Of a stretch of 30,087 nt of DNA, positions 7,495 to 14,192 are shown piece by piece (within the stretch, counting starts at the first letter, position 1; every line of letters begins with the position of its first letter). Origin of the DNA: M55B118 sp041694275 (lineage in GTDB: Bacteria; Bacillota_I; Bacilli_A; Izemoplasmatales; Izemoplasmataceae); NCBI GenBank assembly GCA_041694275.1, contig JASMTQ010000064.1:1-30087 (forward strand). Direction: 5' to 3'. A model generated the notes under the pieces. It did no database searches and was not told the DNA's origin. It saw nothing but the letters and a program-made list of their open reading frames with translations. A program made the position numbers and the translations under genes.

Positions 7495-8563
7495 ATTTTC
7501 TCAAAGCTTCGATGAGTTCAGCTTTTCTAAGTTTTGAGTATCCGGTCATGCCACGATCTTTGGCAATTTCTTTGAGCTCCGCAACAGTTTTGTTGTCAAA
7601 ATCATCACTCTGAGCTTTTTTCTGAGCTTTTTCCGGTTTTGCGGCAGGCGCCTTTTTGGCTTCTGCTTTTTTAGGTGCTGGTTTTGAAGTTTCTTTTTTC
7701 GGAGTTGCAGCCGGTTTTGAAGCTTCTTTCTTAGGGGCTTCAGTTTTGGCTTTTTGAGGTGTTGAGTTAACTGCACGTTTCATTTCTTCACGTGTAGGGG
7801 TTTTCTTTTTTTCAGGTGCTTTTTCAGGTTGTTTTTTTGGTTGTTCAGGTTTTTTCTCTGTTTGCGCCTGTTCTTTTGAAGCGCCGCCAGCGCCTTCAAT
7901 CAACGCGTCTGCCATTTTTCCAACGATGACTTTGATTGAACGGATGGCGTCATCATTTGCTGGAATTAGGTAGTCGATTTCGTCAGGGTCACAGTTGGTG
8001 TCAACCATTGCGTAAATCGGAATGTTGAGTTTGTGGGCTTCCGCGATTGCATTGTGTTCTTTGCGTGGATCCACGATGAACAAAGCATCTGGAAGTGTGC
8101 GCATATCTTGAATACCGCCTAGGAATTTTTCAAGGCGTTCCAATTCTTTGGTTAGTTCTACTGTTTCTTTTTTAGGTAGACGGTCGAATGTTCCATCTTT
8201 TTGCCATGCTCTGATACTGTGAAGACGGCGAATGCTTTTGCGGATGGTTTTGAAGTTTGTAAGGGTTCCGCCGAGCCAACGTTCTGATACATAGAAATGC
8301 CCAGCGCGTGTAGCTTCGTCCTTGATGGTGTCTTTGGCTTGTTTCTTGGTACCTACGAAGAGTACTTTCCCGCCATCTTTTCCGATTTCCAGGAAGTCCT
8401 TGTATGCACTTTCGATGAAGCCTACCGTTTGTTGCAAGTCGATGATGTGAATGTTGTTACGGCGTGTGTAAATGTACTTGGCCATTTTCGGATTCCAGCG
8501 TCTTGTCTGATGCCCGAAATGCACCCCTGATTCCAATAGTTTTTTCATTGCGATTACTGCCAT
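7493..8563 (-). CDS. rpsB: Ribosomal protein S2 with a long Lys/Ala/Pro-rich tail ending in a SAP/Rho-N-like domain
   Basis: Small-subunit ribosomal protein. Residues 1 to about 225 are an ordinary S2: ESGVHFGHQTRRWNPKM (11-27), YIYTRRNNIHIIDL, FVGTKKQA, SERWLGGTLTNF (93-104), DPRKEHNAIAEA and the C-terminal IPANDDAIRSI segment. S2 usually ends soon after this at about 240 residues, but here 356 residues are present. Residues 228-318 are a low-complexity stretch of Lys, Pro, Ala, Glu and Gln with repeated AxKK/SKPAxKK units. Residues 321-356 form a compact helix-turn-helix-like unit (TVAELKEIAKDRGM, then YSKLRKAELIEAL) resembling SAP/Rho N-terminal nucleic-acid-binding modules. Start ATG at 8563 follows GGAGG; the reading frame upstream is the leader. 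Confidence 0.96.
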   Translation of the reverse strand: MAVIAMKKLLESGVHFGHQTRRWNPKMAKYIYTRRNNIHIIDLQQTVGFIESAYKDFLEIGKDGGKVLFVGTKKQAKDTIKDEATRAGHFYVSERWLGGTLTNFKTIRKSIRRLHSIRAWQKDGTFDRLPKKETVELTKELERLEKFLGGIQDMRTLPDALFIVDPRKEHNAIAEAHKLNIPIYAMVDTNCDPDEIDYLIPANDDAIRSIKVIVGKMADALIEGAGGASKEQAQTEKKPEQPKKQPEKAPEKKKTPTREEMKRAVNSTPQKAKTEAPKKEASKPAATPKKETSKPAPKKAEAKKAPAAKPEKAQKKAQSDDFDNKTVAELKEIAKDRGMTGYSKLRKAELIEALRK

Positions 8564-8694
8564 AATGTGTTTCCTCCTATTATTTTTTTGATTGGCCTCC
8601 ACAAACGTCCTCGTGTGATTTCCACTTTTTATCAAAAGCTCTTGAAATTCACACTCATCTTGTGTGTGTATTTTACGGCATGTAACAGTGTACC

Positions 8695-8720
8695 AAAAAA
8701 ACACCTGCATAGCAAGTGTT
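8695..8720 (-). terminator. Intrinsic terminator of the B12 uptake operon
   Basis: Minus-strand stem AACACTTG / CAGGTGTT (one G-U pair), loop CTATG, with a T run overlapping the stem base. It lies 14 nt after the stop of the ECF S-component gene and upstream of the roughly 130-nt rpsB leader. No clear rpsB promoter could be fixed; weak candidates are TTGCTA-N17-TACACT, which overlaps this hairpin, and a TAAAAT at about 8672. Confidence 0.82.
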
Positions 8721-8733
8721 TTAGTTATGATTT

Positions 8734-9270
8734 TTATATGTTTTTATGAACCGGGCTCCTTTTTCCAGCAAGCCCGGGCATTTCTTCTTCGAATACCTTG
8801 TACAACGGTTCATAAAGCCAGAGTACCGTCAAAAAGTTCGTAGTGGCCATGATTCCTTGAAACGGAAGGTCCGCAATCATGTAGGGCCAAAGTTCAAAGA
8901 CTTCGGTCTGAATCATGGTAAAAGGGATGAAGACGAACCCGTAAACAAACCCAAAGACGAATCCAAAGATCGCGAGCGCCTGGACATTTCTTGTTTTTCC
9001 AAGTACGGTATGCCAGGCAATGGGGATAAGCATCCACGCTGCAAGCATCGCACCCATCGTAAACGGATTGAGTCCACCGAGAAAAAGATTGTCTAGAAGG
9101 ACGTACACCACAATCATGATGACACTCTCCTTGAATTTGAAAACCGTGACAAAAAGGATGATCAAAAGGGTGGTGAGCTGTACATTCGGTAGAAACATGA
9201 GAAGCTGTTCCTGCACGAAAATGATGGTCACCGCCATCGCAATCAGAATCAGTCGTTTGAGTGGAATCAT
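8734..9270 (-). CDS. ECF transporter S component, probably for cobalamin (CbrT-like)
   Basis: Small integral membrane protein (178 residues) with about six hydrophobic segments. An N-terminal KRLILIAMA start, FLPNVQLTTLLIILF, a LDNLFLGGLNPFTMGAMLA loop and a GFVFGFVYGFVF helix fit substrate-binding S components of energy-coupling factor transporters. S components bind the vitamin and dock on a shared EcfA-EcfA'-EcfT module, which is not in this window. Specificity comes from context: it is the third gene behind a cobalamin riboswitch, 11 bp after a DUF4430 protein. CbrT-type (cobalamin) is favoured; CblT-type (dimethylbenzimidazole/ribazole) is the alternative. The family call is from overall pattern, not alignment. 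ATG at 9270 has a strong AGGAGGTGATC site. Confidence 0.75.
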   Translation of the reverse strand: MIPLKRLILIAMAVTIIFVQEQLLMFLPNVQLTTLLIILFVTVFKFKESVIMIVVYVLLDNLFLGGLNPFTMGAMLAAWMLIPIAWHTVLGKTRNVQALAIFGFVFGFVYGFVFIPFTMIQTEVFELWPYMIADLPFQGIMATTNFLTVLWLYEPLYKVFEEEMPGLAGKRSPVHKNI

Positions 9271-9281
9271 GGGATCACCTC

Positions 9282-9710
9282 CTAATCATTGACGTTTCTT
9301 ACATAAAACGCATAGTCAAAGTTATCTTCAAGCTCTACTTCATCGACACCACGGGTGGCCATGACGCCATTCACTTCCAAGTAGAGGAATGTGTTGGTCC
9401 AATCACTCTCAACATCGTTAATGCCAAGAAGGATGTGTCTTCCTGAAAACGTCGTGTCGCATGAGTTGTCGGGATTGTACTGAGCATCTGCGCAGGTAAG
9501 ATCGTAATGCCTGTCCATTACTTTGAAAAGTGTATCGCCTTCGTAGAAAAGATGACTTTCACTACTTGCCACGGTGCCACTTTGATCATAAACCGTAATT
9601 TCTATACTGCCTTGTCCAGTGGCTTCATTGTCATCATATAATATATAGAAAAGACCAACGATGAACGCGAGCGCAAGAAAGGTGTAGGCTATCCGCAATG
9701 TGATTTTCAT
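9282..9710 (-). CDS. Membrane-anchored DUF4430 protein (transcobalamin beta-domain-like)
   Basis: 142 residues: one N-terminal membrane anchor (about 3-26) and an extracytoplasmic domain. The domain starts with SIEITVYDQSG, contains the FYEGDTLFKVMDRHYDLTC segment and ends in LYLEVNGVMATRGVDEVELE then FDYAFYVR. This order (extended strand, 'G.TLF.VM' helix, 'NG' turn, 'GV..VEL', final strand) matches DUF4430, the family related to the C-terminal beta-domain of intrinsic factor/transcobalamin. Two cysteines 11 residues apart could form a disulfide. ATG at 9710 lies just past the stop of the preceding lipoprotein gene; a TTG two codons earlier is also possible. No strong RBS is seen, so coupling to the upstream gene is likely. 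Role inferred: cobalamin binding outside the membrane. Confidence 0.8.
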   Translation of the reverse strand: MKITLRIAYTFLALAFIVGLFYILYDDNEATGQGSIEITVYDQSGTVASSESHLFYEGDTLFKVMDRHYDLTCADAQYNPDNSCDTTFSGRHILLGINDVESDWTNTFLYLEVNGVMATRGVDEVELEDNFDYAFYVRNVND

Positions 9711-9712
9711 GA

Positions 9713-10945
9713 TCAATCAAGCCTGTAGGGATGGGTGAATCTTTCGTTATTCAAAGACGCCTGGTAGGTTGCAAGCGCAAAAAACGCCTGCGGCGTGGAA
9801 AACTGAAGATCCGCTGATTCATCATCAAGTTGATAATCAAAAGAACCATCGTCGTTTTGATAAGCGAGAAGGTGCTCTACAAGATGCATGTCATCTTCTA
9901 CAAAGTCATCACCTGCAGGGTCTTCACCAACAGCTAAAAGTCCGAGAATCATCTGAGCGAAGCTCGCGGCGTTGTTGCCGTAGGAGTTGTTGTAGGCATT
10001 TGTTTTCAAGTGATCCACAATGGACGTTTCGAGTGCATCATAGTCGCTATTTTCCATAACGCCCAGTGCCATGAGAACCATGCTCAATGTATCATTGTCG
10101 GTTTCACTGACATCAAGTGCATCAAGTTTGGTTTTGAAATCATCTTCAAACCGAGTGTACGCACCGCTCTCAAGTGTAAGTGCCAGATAAGTCTGTGCTG
10201 CGCTGTAAATATATTGAGTGCTTGCGACACTTTCCAATTCATCTTGAAGATCGGAAACGTCTTCTTCCCCACTGTAGTTTATGAAAATGTGATTAATCAA
10301 AGTCCCTGCAGAAGGATCTGTTTCAATCTCCGGAAGATCAGGGGTGACTTCATCCTCTGAATCGAGGTGTGAAAGCCCCATAACGACTTGATGGTTTTCA
10401 CTGAATCCGCTTACCTGGTTGTCCATGAAAAGTTCAATGGAATCGTTAACCGACTGAAGCGTTTCATCAAACCAGGACAGTTCAAAATGAAAGTGATCGC
10501 CACCTGTGAAAGGTGCTTCGGAAATGCCAACATTCAGCGCTTCACCGTTTTTGGATATGGCGATAAAATTACCTGCAGTTGCCTCGAGTGCACCTACTTT
10601 GTTTAGAAATGCGCCATATTCACTTTCTGTATAGTCAATATCGTAGGCAAAATCAAGGAGATCAAGAAGCGTCTTGTCCTCGTCTTCGCTGTAAGGCACG
10701 GTTTGTGCCTCGGTGGTCATGGCGGTTTCAATGGTGAAAACCACTTTTTCCTCATTGAGAGATTCTTCAATACTTGCAAGCATGGATTCAAGATCATCAA
10801 GATTTGTTTTGAGGGACGTGTTTTCCTCTTCAAGATCTTCAATCCTCGATTGCAGACTTTCTTCCTCGTCCGTTGTTTCTTCGCTGCAGGCAGCGAGGGT
10901 GAAAACCAGTGATAGTGCGATTAAAATGGAGAATAGTTTTTTCAT
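9713..10945 (-). CDS. Lipoprotein with DUF4430-like domain and alpha/alpha-toroid repeats (intrinsic-factor-like, putative cobalamin binder)
   Basis: 410 residues. A signal peptide with lipobox LAAC gives a lipidated C20, so the protein is anchored on the outer face of the membrane. Residues 27-66 are an acidic coiled coil. Residues 68-175 resemble DUF4430: VFTIETAM, then KTLLDLLDFAYDIDY, then GNFIAISKNGEALNVGIS and FHFEL. Residues 215-400 are paired helices of prenyltransferase/squalene-cyclase toroid type, with NNAASFAQMILGLLAVGEDP (322-341) and YQNDDGSFDYQ...FSTPQAFFALATYQ near the end. Animal intrinsic factor and transcobalamin combine the same two folds in the opposite order. ATG at 10945 follows AGAGGAGG. 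It is the first gene behind the cobalamin riboswitch, supporting a role in B12 capture; binding itself is inferred. Confidence 0.82.
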   Translation of the reverse strand: MKKLFSILIALSLVFTLAACSEETTDEEESLQSRIEDLEEENTSLKTNLDDLESMLASIEESLNEEKVVFTIETAMTTEAQTVPYSEDEDKTLLDLLDFAYDIDYTESEYGAFLNKVGALEATAGNFIAISKNGEALNVGISEAPFTGGDHFHFELSWFDETLQSVNDSIELFMDNQVSGFSENHQVVMGLSHLDSEDEVTPDLPEIETDPSAGTLINHIFINYSGEEDVSDLQDELESVASTQYIYSAAQTYLALTLESGAYTRFEDDFKTKLDALDVSETDNDTLSMVLMALGVMENSDYDALETSIVDHLKTNAYNNSYGNNAASFAQMILGLLAVGEDPAGDDFVEDDMHLVEHLLAYQNDDGSFDYQLDDESADLQFSTPQAFFALATYQASLNNERFTHPYRLD

Positions 10946-10977
10946 GGTTGCCTCCTCTAAGTAGTATTTGTTCCAAT

Positions 10978-11000
10978 AAAAAAACCATCCTCCTGGATGG
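10978..11000 (-). terminator. Intrinsic terminator T2 in the B12 leader
   Basis: Minus-strand stem CCATCC / GGATGG, loop AGGA, followed by seven T. It lies between the riboswitch and the lipoprotein gene, about 33 nt before its ATG, and is a good candidate for the regulated expression platform. Confidence 0.85.
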
Positions 11001-11033
11001 CAATAAACAATCTACTTCGGGCCTTCAATAATG

Positions 11034-11091
11034 AAAAAACGCCTTATGGAGATTGTTACAACTCATACCCAGGAGTGTAATATCTATAAGG
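11034..11091 (-). terminator. Long hairpin with T run, terminator T1 in the B12 leader
   Basis: Starts directly after the B12 box. Stem segments on the minus strand: CCTTAT/ATAAGG, AGAT/ATCT and TTACACTC/GAG(T)TGTAA around an 8-nt loop, about 18 pairs with small bulges, followed by CG and TTTTTT. The descending arm contains AACAATCT, which is fully complementary to AGATTGTT at 11006-11013 just downstream, so an alternative pairing exists. Confidence 0.7.
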
Positions 11092-11092
11092 G

Positions 11093-11240
11093 TCAGGTAG
11101 GTCTACCGGCTTAACATCACTCTACTTTGCACCTTCCCGCTTACGCAGTGGTCTTATGCATTTCGTCCGTTTTACGGTTGCTGGGACAGCCCGGGATTTT
11201 CACCCGATTCCCTGTTAGTATAATACACCTAACACCTTCT
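11093..11240 (-). ncRNA. Cobalamin riboswitch aptamer
   Basis: Minus-strand leader carrying the class hallmarks in order: GGTGTTAGGTG near the 5' end, then CAGGGAATCGGGTGAAAATC and CCGGGCTGTCCCAGCAACCG, then GACCACTG (usual GCCACTG), GGGAAGGTG, and a B12 box TTAAGCCGGTAGACCTACCT close to the usual AGCCAGGAGACCTGCC. Known function: binds adenosyl- or other cobalamins and shuts off downstream genes. Two terminators follow, so control is probably transcriptional. The genes controlled are the lipoprotein, the DUF4430 protein and the ECF S component. Confidence 0.95.
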
Positions 11241-11246
11241 AAATTC

Positions 11247-11275
11247 AGTCTATGCTTTTCCCAATGCTTTGTCAA
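11247..11275 (-). promoter_or_regulatory. Promoter of the cobalamin riboswitch operon
   Basis: Minus-strand -35 TTGACA (11275-11270, consensus), 17-bp spacer, -10 TAGACT (11252-11247). The predicted transcript start near 11240 coincides with the 5' edge of the aptamer. The -35 overlaps the dut -35 on the other strand. Confidence 0.8.
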
Positions 11276-11299
11276 GAAAACATTGACGTATGCTATAAT
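11269..11299 (+). promoter_or_regulatory. Promoter of dut
   Basis: Plus-strand extended -10 TGCTATAAT at 11291-11299. TTGTCA at 11269-11274 may act as -35 but with a long 19-bp spacer, so the extended -10 probably carries most of the activity. Start expected near 11306, about 23 nt before the dut ATG. Confidence 0.72.
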
Positions 11300-11328
11300 G
11301 ATTTTAAACAAATCAAGGAGTTGATACC

Positions 11329-11763
11329 ATGCGCGGATTCAAAGCCGCAAAAGGGTATGAAAACATCACCCTGCCAAAAAGAAGTACAGCCCACAGTGCT
11401 GGATATGACTTTGAAACATGCGAAACACTAACACTCTCACCAGGTGAAATAGGGCTTGCGAAAACCGGTGTCAAAGCGTACATGCAGAGTGATGAAGTAT
11501 TAAAAATCTATCCTAGAAGCTCGCTTCCAAGAAAGTTCGGAGTCACAATCCCCAACAACGTCGGCATCATCGATAGTGACTACTATGGCAACGAAGACAA
11601 TGACGGTGCGATCTACATACAGCTCATGAACTTCACAGATACCCCCGTAACCATTGAAAAAGGCACGCGCATCGCCCAGGGCATTTTCATGAAATACCTT
11701 CTGAGTGACGGTGACAAGGCTTCAGGCGTTCGTAATGGCGGCTTTGGAAGTACAGGCCATTAA
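11329..11763 (+). CDS. dut: Deoxyuridine 5'-triphosphate nucleotidohydrolase (dUTPase)
   Basis: Hydrolyses dUTP to dUMP and pyrophosphate, keeping uracil out of DNA and feeding dTMP synthesis. 144 residues, trimeric dUTPase type. All five motifs are visible: AGYDF (24-28), PRSSL (62-66), GIIDSDYYG with catalytic D82 (79-87), GTRIAQGIF (112-120) and the C-terminal arm RNGGFGSTG (135-143). ATG at 11329 has AAGGAG upstream. It is the only plus-strand gene, a single-gene unit between its own promoter and a bidirectional terminator. Confidence 0.96.
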   Translation: MRGFKAAKGYENITLPKRSTAHSAGYDFETCETLTLSPGEIGLAKTGVKAYMQSDEVLKIYPRSSLPRKFGVTIPNNVGIIDSDYYGNEDNDGAIYIQLMNFTDTPVTIEKGTRIAQGIFMKYLLSDGDKASGVRNGGFGSTGH

Positions 11764-11790
11764 AAAAGACATCAAAGGATGTCTTTTTTT
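11762..11790. terminator. Bidirectional terminator between dut and the fab operon
   Basis: Stem GACATC / GATGTC with loop AAAG, flanked by six A on the left and seven T on the right. It serves dut on the plus strand and fabZ on the minus strand; it overlaps both stop codons. Confidence 0.92.
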
Positions 11791-12214
11791 AAGCGCTAAG
11801 CGCAAAGGTGAGTTCCGCAGACGCAGCCAATTCCCCGTCCACGTAGGCTTTGGCCCGGCCTTTTCCTATGGGCCCTTTCATTTTGGTGATTTCCACATGA
11901 AGATCAAGGGTGTCCCCCGGTTTGACCTTCTGTTTGAACCGACATTTGTCAATGCCCGCAAAATACGGCGTCTTCCCCTTGAAATCGGGATGCTTCAAAA
12001 GCGCGACGGCACCCGCCTGAGCGAGTGCTTCTATTACGAGCACGCCAGGCATAACCTGTTCACCAGGAAAGTGCCCTTGAAAAAAAGGTTCATTCGATGT
12101 AACGTTTTTTACAGCATGTATGGATACGCCCTCTTCAATTTCAAGGACTTTGTCCACAAGGAGCATCGGGTATCTGTGGGGAATGATTTTTTTAATCTCA
12201 TCACTGTTTAGCAT
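11789..12214 (-). CDS. fabZ: 3-hydroxyacyl-ACP dehydratase FabZ
   Basis: Dehydrates 3-hydroxyacyl-ACP to trans-2-enoyl-ACP in fatty acid elongation; hot-dog fold. 141 residues from the ATG at 12214. Catalytic H48 lies in GHFPGEQVMPG and E62 in VLVIEALAQAGA. GGAAGGGTG precedes the ATG, which is 1 bp after the fabF stop; a longer in-frame start lies inside fabF. Last gene of the operon. No fabA or fabM is seen in the window, so how unsaturated chains are made is not shown. Confidence 0.95.
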   Translation of the reverse strand: MLNSDEIKKIIPHRYPMLLVDKVLEIEEGVSIHAVKNVTSNEPFFQGHFPGEQVMPGVLVIEALAQAGAVALLKHPDFKGKTPYFAGIDKCRFKQKVKPGDTLDLHVEITKMKGPIGKGRAKAYVDGELAASAELTFALSA

Positions 12215-12215
12215 G

Positions 12216-13454
12216 TTATTCACCCTTCCATTTTTTAAAGACAAGACTTGCATTGTGTCCTCCAAACCCAAAGGAGTTGTTCATGGCGAACTCCATGGGT
12301 TTGTGCCTGCCTTCATTCACAGTATAATCCAAATCGCAATCTTCATCAACGGTTTCATAGTTGATTGTAGGTGGAACGAAGTTGTCTTCGAGCGATTTCA
12401 AGGCGAATATGCTCTCTACGGCACCACTCGCGCCAAGGAGGTGTCCTGTCATTGATTTCGTGGAACTGATTGAAAGATTGTCCGCATGGTCTTCAAACAA
12501 TTTTCTGATCGCAAGGGATTCAACCTTGTCATTAAGTGGGGTTGACGTACCGTGTGCATTGATATAATCAATGTTTTTCGGTGCCAAACCACCGTCTTCT
12601 AGTGCGAATTTCATTGCGTGCATCGCACCCGAACCTTCTTGGTCGGGGGCGGTGATATGCACGGCATCCGAAGTGGTCCCATATCCTACGATTTCACCAT
12701 AGATATAGGCACCACGTTCAAGCGCTGATTCCCTGGTTTCAAGCACAAGGGTTCCTGCGCCTTCCCCCATCACAAAGCCACTTCTGTTTTTGTCAAACGG
12801 TTTTGAAGCGGTTTTCGGGTCCTTGTCATTGCTGAGTGCCTGCATCACTTTAAACCCTGAAAGGCCAAGCTTCGTGATGCTCGCTTCACTGCCGCCGGTA
12901 ATGGCGTAGTCTATGTATCCGTCCCTGATGGCTCTGAAGGCTTCACCGATTGAATTGGTCGCACTTGCGCACGCTGTTACGTTTGAAAGGGCCGGCCCCT
13001 TGAAGCCGTACTTGATGGCGATATGGCCCGCGGCGATATTGATGATGGCTTTTGGAATGAAAAAAGGTGAAATTCTGCCATAGCCTTTGGTAAGGCCTCT
13101 TTCGTTTTGGTTGGCGATGGTCTCAAGCCCGCCAATACCGCTTGAATAATAGACGCCTACCTTGTATGGGTCGAAAGAAACGTCCAAAATGCCTGAATCC
13201 TTAACGGCCTCATCGGCACTTCTAAGCGCAAGCTGAGTGAATCTGTCGAGCCTTTTCTTTTCTTTCTTCGAGAAGAAGTCATCGTCTTCTTCTCTTACTT
13301 CACCCGCAATGTGCACGTCCAAATCCTCTGTATCAAACCGTTTGATCAGATCGATGCCGTTTTTTCCTGTTTTTGCGTTCTGCCAGCTTTCATTGACTTC
13401 GTTTCCAAGGGGGTTGACAGTCCCCATTCCGCTGATTACGACAGCTCTTTTCAT
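12216..13454 (-). CDS. fabF: 3-oxoacyl-ACP synthase II (FabF)
   Basis: Elongating condensing enzyme using malonyl-ACP. 412 residues, thiolase fold. Catalytic triad C162 in VTACASATNS, H301 in NAHGTSTPLND and H338 in KSMTGHLLGASGA; glycine-rich NNSFGFGGHNAS near the end. ATG at 13454 has GGAGG upstream and overlaps the fabG stop as ATGA, so the two are translationally coupled. Confidence 0.97.
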   Translation of the reverse strand: MKRAVVISGMGTVNPLGNEVNESWQNAKTGKNGIDLIKRFDTEDLDVHIAGEVREEDDDFFSKKEKKRLDRFTQLALRSADEAVKDSGILDVSFDPYKVGVYYSSGIGGLETIANQNERGLTKGYGRISPFFIPKAIINIAAGHIAIKYGFKGPALSNVTACASATNSIGEAFRAIRDGYIDYAITGGSEASITKLGLSGFKVMQALSNDKDPKTASKPFDKNRSGFVMGEGAGTLVLETRESALERGAYIYGEIVGYGTTSDAVHITAPDQEGSGAMHAMKFALEDGGLAPKNIDYINAHGTSTPLNDKVESLAIRKLFEDHADNLSISSTKSMTGHLLGASGAVESIFALKSLEDNFVPPTINYETVDEDCDLDYTVNEGRHKPMEFAMNNSFGFGGHNASLVFKKWKGE

Positions 13455-14191
13455 GAGTACATTCCTCCATTGATGCCAATGACCTGCCCGGTGATATACC
13501 TGGCTTTCTCAGAGGCTAGAAATTCCACGAGTTCCGCCACTTCACCTGGCGTTCCCCCGCGACCAAGTGGAATCGTTTTAAGATAGGTTTCCTTGAACGC
13601 TTCATCCAGTGATTCGGTCATCTTGGTTTCGATGAACCCTGGAGAAACGGCATTGACGGTAATATTCTTCTTGCCGTATTCCTTGGCGAGTGATTTAGTA
13701 AGTCCAATCATGCCGGCTTTGGATGCTGCGTAGTTCGCCTGACCTGCGTTGCCCATCTGTCCGATGACACTTGTGATGTTCACAATACTTCCTGACTTTT
13801 GTTTGAACATGGGACGCGTCACATGTTTGCACATGTTCCAGGCACCTTTCAGGTTCACGTTCATGACCGTGTCAAAATCGTTTTCCTTCATTCTGAGCAT
13901 GAGCTGATCTTTCGTGATTCCTGCGTTGTTCACAAGAAGATCGATTGAACCGAGATCTTCAAGTACAGATGCTACAAATGTTTTAGACGCTTCAAAATCA
14001 CTGACATCTGCCTGGTAGGCGAGTGCGGTTCCTCCGTTCTCCTCGACCATCTTCACAAGCGTGTTCGCGGTTGCCTCATCCAAACGGTAGTTGATGGCGA
14101 GCGCATAGCCACTGGTCGCAAGGTTCTTTACGATGGCCTTTCCAATTCCGCCGGTTGCGCCTGTGACAATTGCCACTTTTTGATTATTCAT
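13451..14191 (-). CDS. fabG: 3-oxoacyl-ACP reductase FabG
   Basis: NADPH-dependent reduction of 3-oxoacyl-ACP; short-chain dehydrogenase. 246 residues. Cofactor loop TGATGGIG (10-17), NNAG (88-91), catalytic S141, Y154 and K158 in the NITSVIGQMG and NYAASKAG segments, and the C-terminal VIGINGGMYS typical of FabG. Start ATG at 14191 has AAGGAG 8 nt upstream; an in-frame GTG at 14200 overlaps that ribosome binding site and is rejected. 1 bp after fabD. Confidence 0.96.
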   Translation of the reverse strand: MNNQKVAIVTGATGGIGKAIVKNLATSGYALAINYRLDEATANTLVKMVEENGGTALAYQADVSDFEASKTFVASVLEDLGSIDLLVNNAGITKDQLMLRMKENDFDTVMNVNLKGAWNMCKHVTRPMFKQKSGSIVNITSVIGQMGNAGQANYAASKAGMIGLTKSLAKEYGKKNITVNAVSPGFIETKMTESLDEAFKETYLKTIPLGRGGTPGEVAELVEFLASEKARYITGQVIGINGGMYS

Positions 14192-14192
14192 A

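Noticed and set aside
7560..7870. Lys/Pro/Ala repeats in rpsB considered as a frameshift or tandem repeat artefact
   Set aside because: The frame stays open, repeats are imperfect, and a folded-looking module follows, so it is treated as a real protein extension.
8564..8694. Possible structured rpsB leader (autoregulatory S2 leader)
   Set aside because: Only short pairings could be found by eye, none resembling a known S2 leader; folding and conservation would be needed.
11127..11324. Short plus-strand frame between the B12 leader and dut
   Set aside because: It lies over the cobalamin aptamer and both promoters; conserved riboswitch bases explain the sequence and there is no RBS.
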